14,550 bases of DNA, taken from assembly GCA_964570105.1 (NCBI GenBank), contig CAZMWM010000044.1:1-14550 (forward strand), in the 5' to 3' direction. This DNA comes from SIG673 sp964570105. GTDB lineage: Bacteria; Bacillota; Clostridia; Oscillospirales; CAG-272. Numbering within the stretch: the stretch's first letter is position 1; the number at the start of each line of letters is the position of its first letter. Shown here one piece after another: positions 14,163 through 14,550 of this stretch. Both the position numbers and the translations under genes were made by a program. The notes under the pieces are model-generated. The model worked only from the letters and a program-made list of their open reading frames with translations, did no database searches and was not told the DNA's origin.

Positions 14163-14550
14163 ATGGCGATCAAAAATGCATATCTTGCAGACCTTATGAC
14201 GAGAGTCGAAAAGCGTAATCCGGGTGAGCCGGAATTTCATCAGGCGGTGAGCGAGGTGCTCGAGTCTCTTGAGCCGGTGGTGGAAAAGTACCCCGAGTTT
14301 ATAGAGAAGGGTGTTATCGAGTCTATAGTTGAGCCGGAGCGCATAATCAAATTCAGAGTACCGTGGGTGAACGATAAGGGTGAAGTCGTCGTAAATCGCG
14401 GCTTTAGGATACAGTTCAACAGTGCTATCGGACCGTACAAGGGCGGATTGCGCTTCCATCCGTCGGTATATGAAGGAATAATCAAATTCCTCGGTTTTGA
14501 GCAGATATTCAAAAACTCACTTACCGGACTTCCGATCGGCGGCGGTAAAG
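14163..14550 (+). CDS. gdhA: NADP-type glutamate dehydrogenase, N-terminal part (cut by window edge)
   Basis: GdhA aminates 2-oxoglutarate to glutamate, a main route of ammonium assimilation. The first 129 codons are present and the gene runs off the right edge. IVEPERIIKFRVPWVNDKG (55-73), followed by IGPYKGGLRFHPSVYEGIIKFL (89-110) with substrate-binding Lys93, and TGLPIGGGK (121-129) are hallmarks of the hexameric NADP-linked bacterial enzyme (E. coli GdhA type). Coenzyme preference is inferred from this overall similarity, since the nucleotide-binding domain is outside the window. ATG at 14163 has GAGAGG 9 bases upstream. Confidence 0.95.
   Translation, partial: MAIKNAYLADLMTRVEKRNPGEPEFHQAVSEVLESLEPVVEKYPEFIEKGVIESIVEPERIIKFRVPWVNDKGEVVVNRGFRIQFNSAIGPYKGGLRFHPSVYEGIIKFLGFEQIFKNSLTGLPIGGGK

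Noticed and set aside
1..14550. Mobile elements, CRISPR array, tRNA, rRNA or tmRNA
   Set aside because: No transposase, integrase or phage-like product, no spaced direct repeats, and no cloverleaf or tmRNA-like sequence was recognised on reading both strands.

Overview
The window looks like chromosomal DNA of a clostridial (Bacillota) bacterium, probably an uncultured anaerobe. The evidence is consensus SigA-type promoters, purine-rich Shine-Dalgarno (SD) sequences, TTG/GTG starts, heavy use of ATA for isoleucine, and an ordinary clostridial gene set (YlmH, SmpB, a DUF1846 protein, an 814-residue MetH without a reactivation domain, and NADP-type glutamate dehydrogenase). The family cannot be fixed from the sequence. 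No insertion sequence, phage gene, CRISPR array, rRNA or tRNA was seen.

Left part (minus strand). A consensus promoter at 4-32 fires out of the left edge. A strong terminator at 174-218 closes a three-gene operon read right to left from a promoter at 5464-5492: a class I fumarase/tartrate dehydratase beta-type subunit, an ABC-F ATPase, and a large GH106-like glycoside hydrolase. The gaps are 36 and 35 bases. The three genes share no obvious pathway.

Middle part (plus strand). From a divergent promoter at 5583-5611 run a small predicted lipoprotein, metF and metH. MetF makes 5-methyl-tetrahydrofolate and MetH uses it to methylate homocysteine, so the pair is a methionine/one-carbon unit. A 32-codon frame bridges metF and metH exactly. 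A separate promoter at 9684-9712 drives a DUF1846 protein of unknown function.

Right part. A 23-bp perfect hairpin at 11244-11295 lies between the convergent DUF1846 gene and smpB (minus strand). Reading right from the smpB promoter region are a DnaQ-type exonuclease with a BRCT-like tail and ylmH, one base apart. SmpB and YlmH both belong to ribosome rescue or quality control. The window ends inside gdhA, which has its own promoter.

No new multi-gene system can be claimed. The best leads are: an 8-base motif TCACCCGA found four times, only in gene-start or intergenic positions; an ABC-F protein with one consensus and one wholly degenerate ATP site; a nested dyad in the divergent promoter region at 5545-5589; and three unrecognised small frames placed tightly against known genes. 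No gene-free stretch exceeds about 280 bases.
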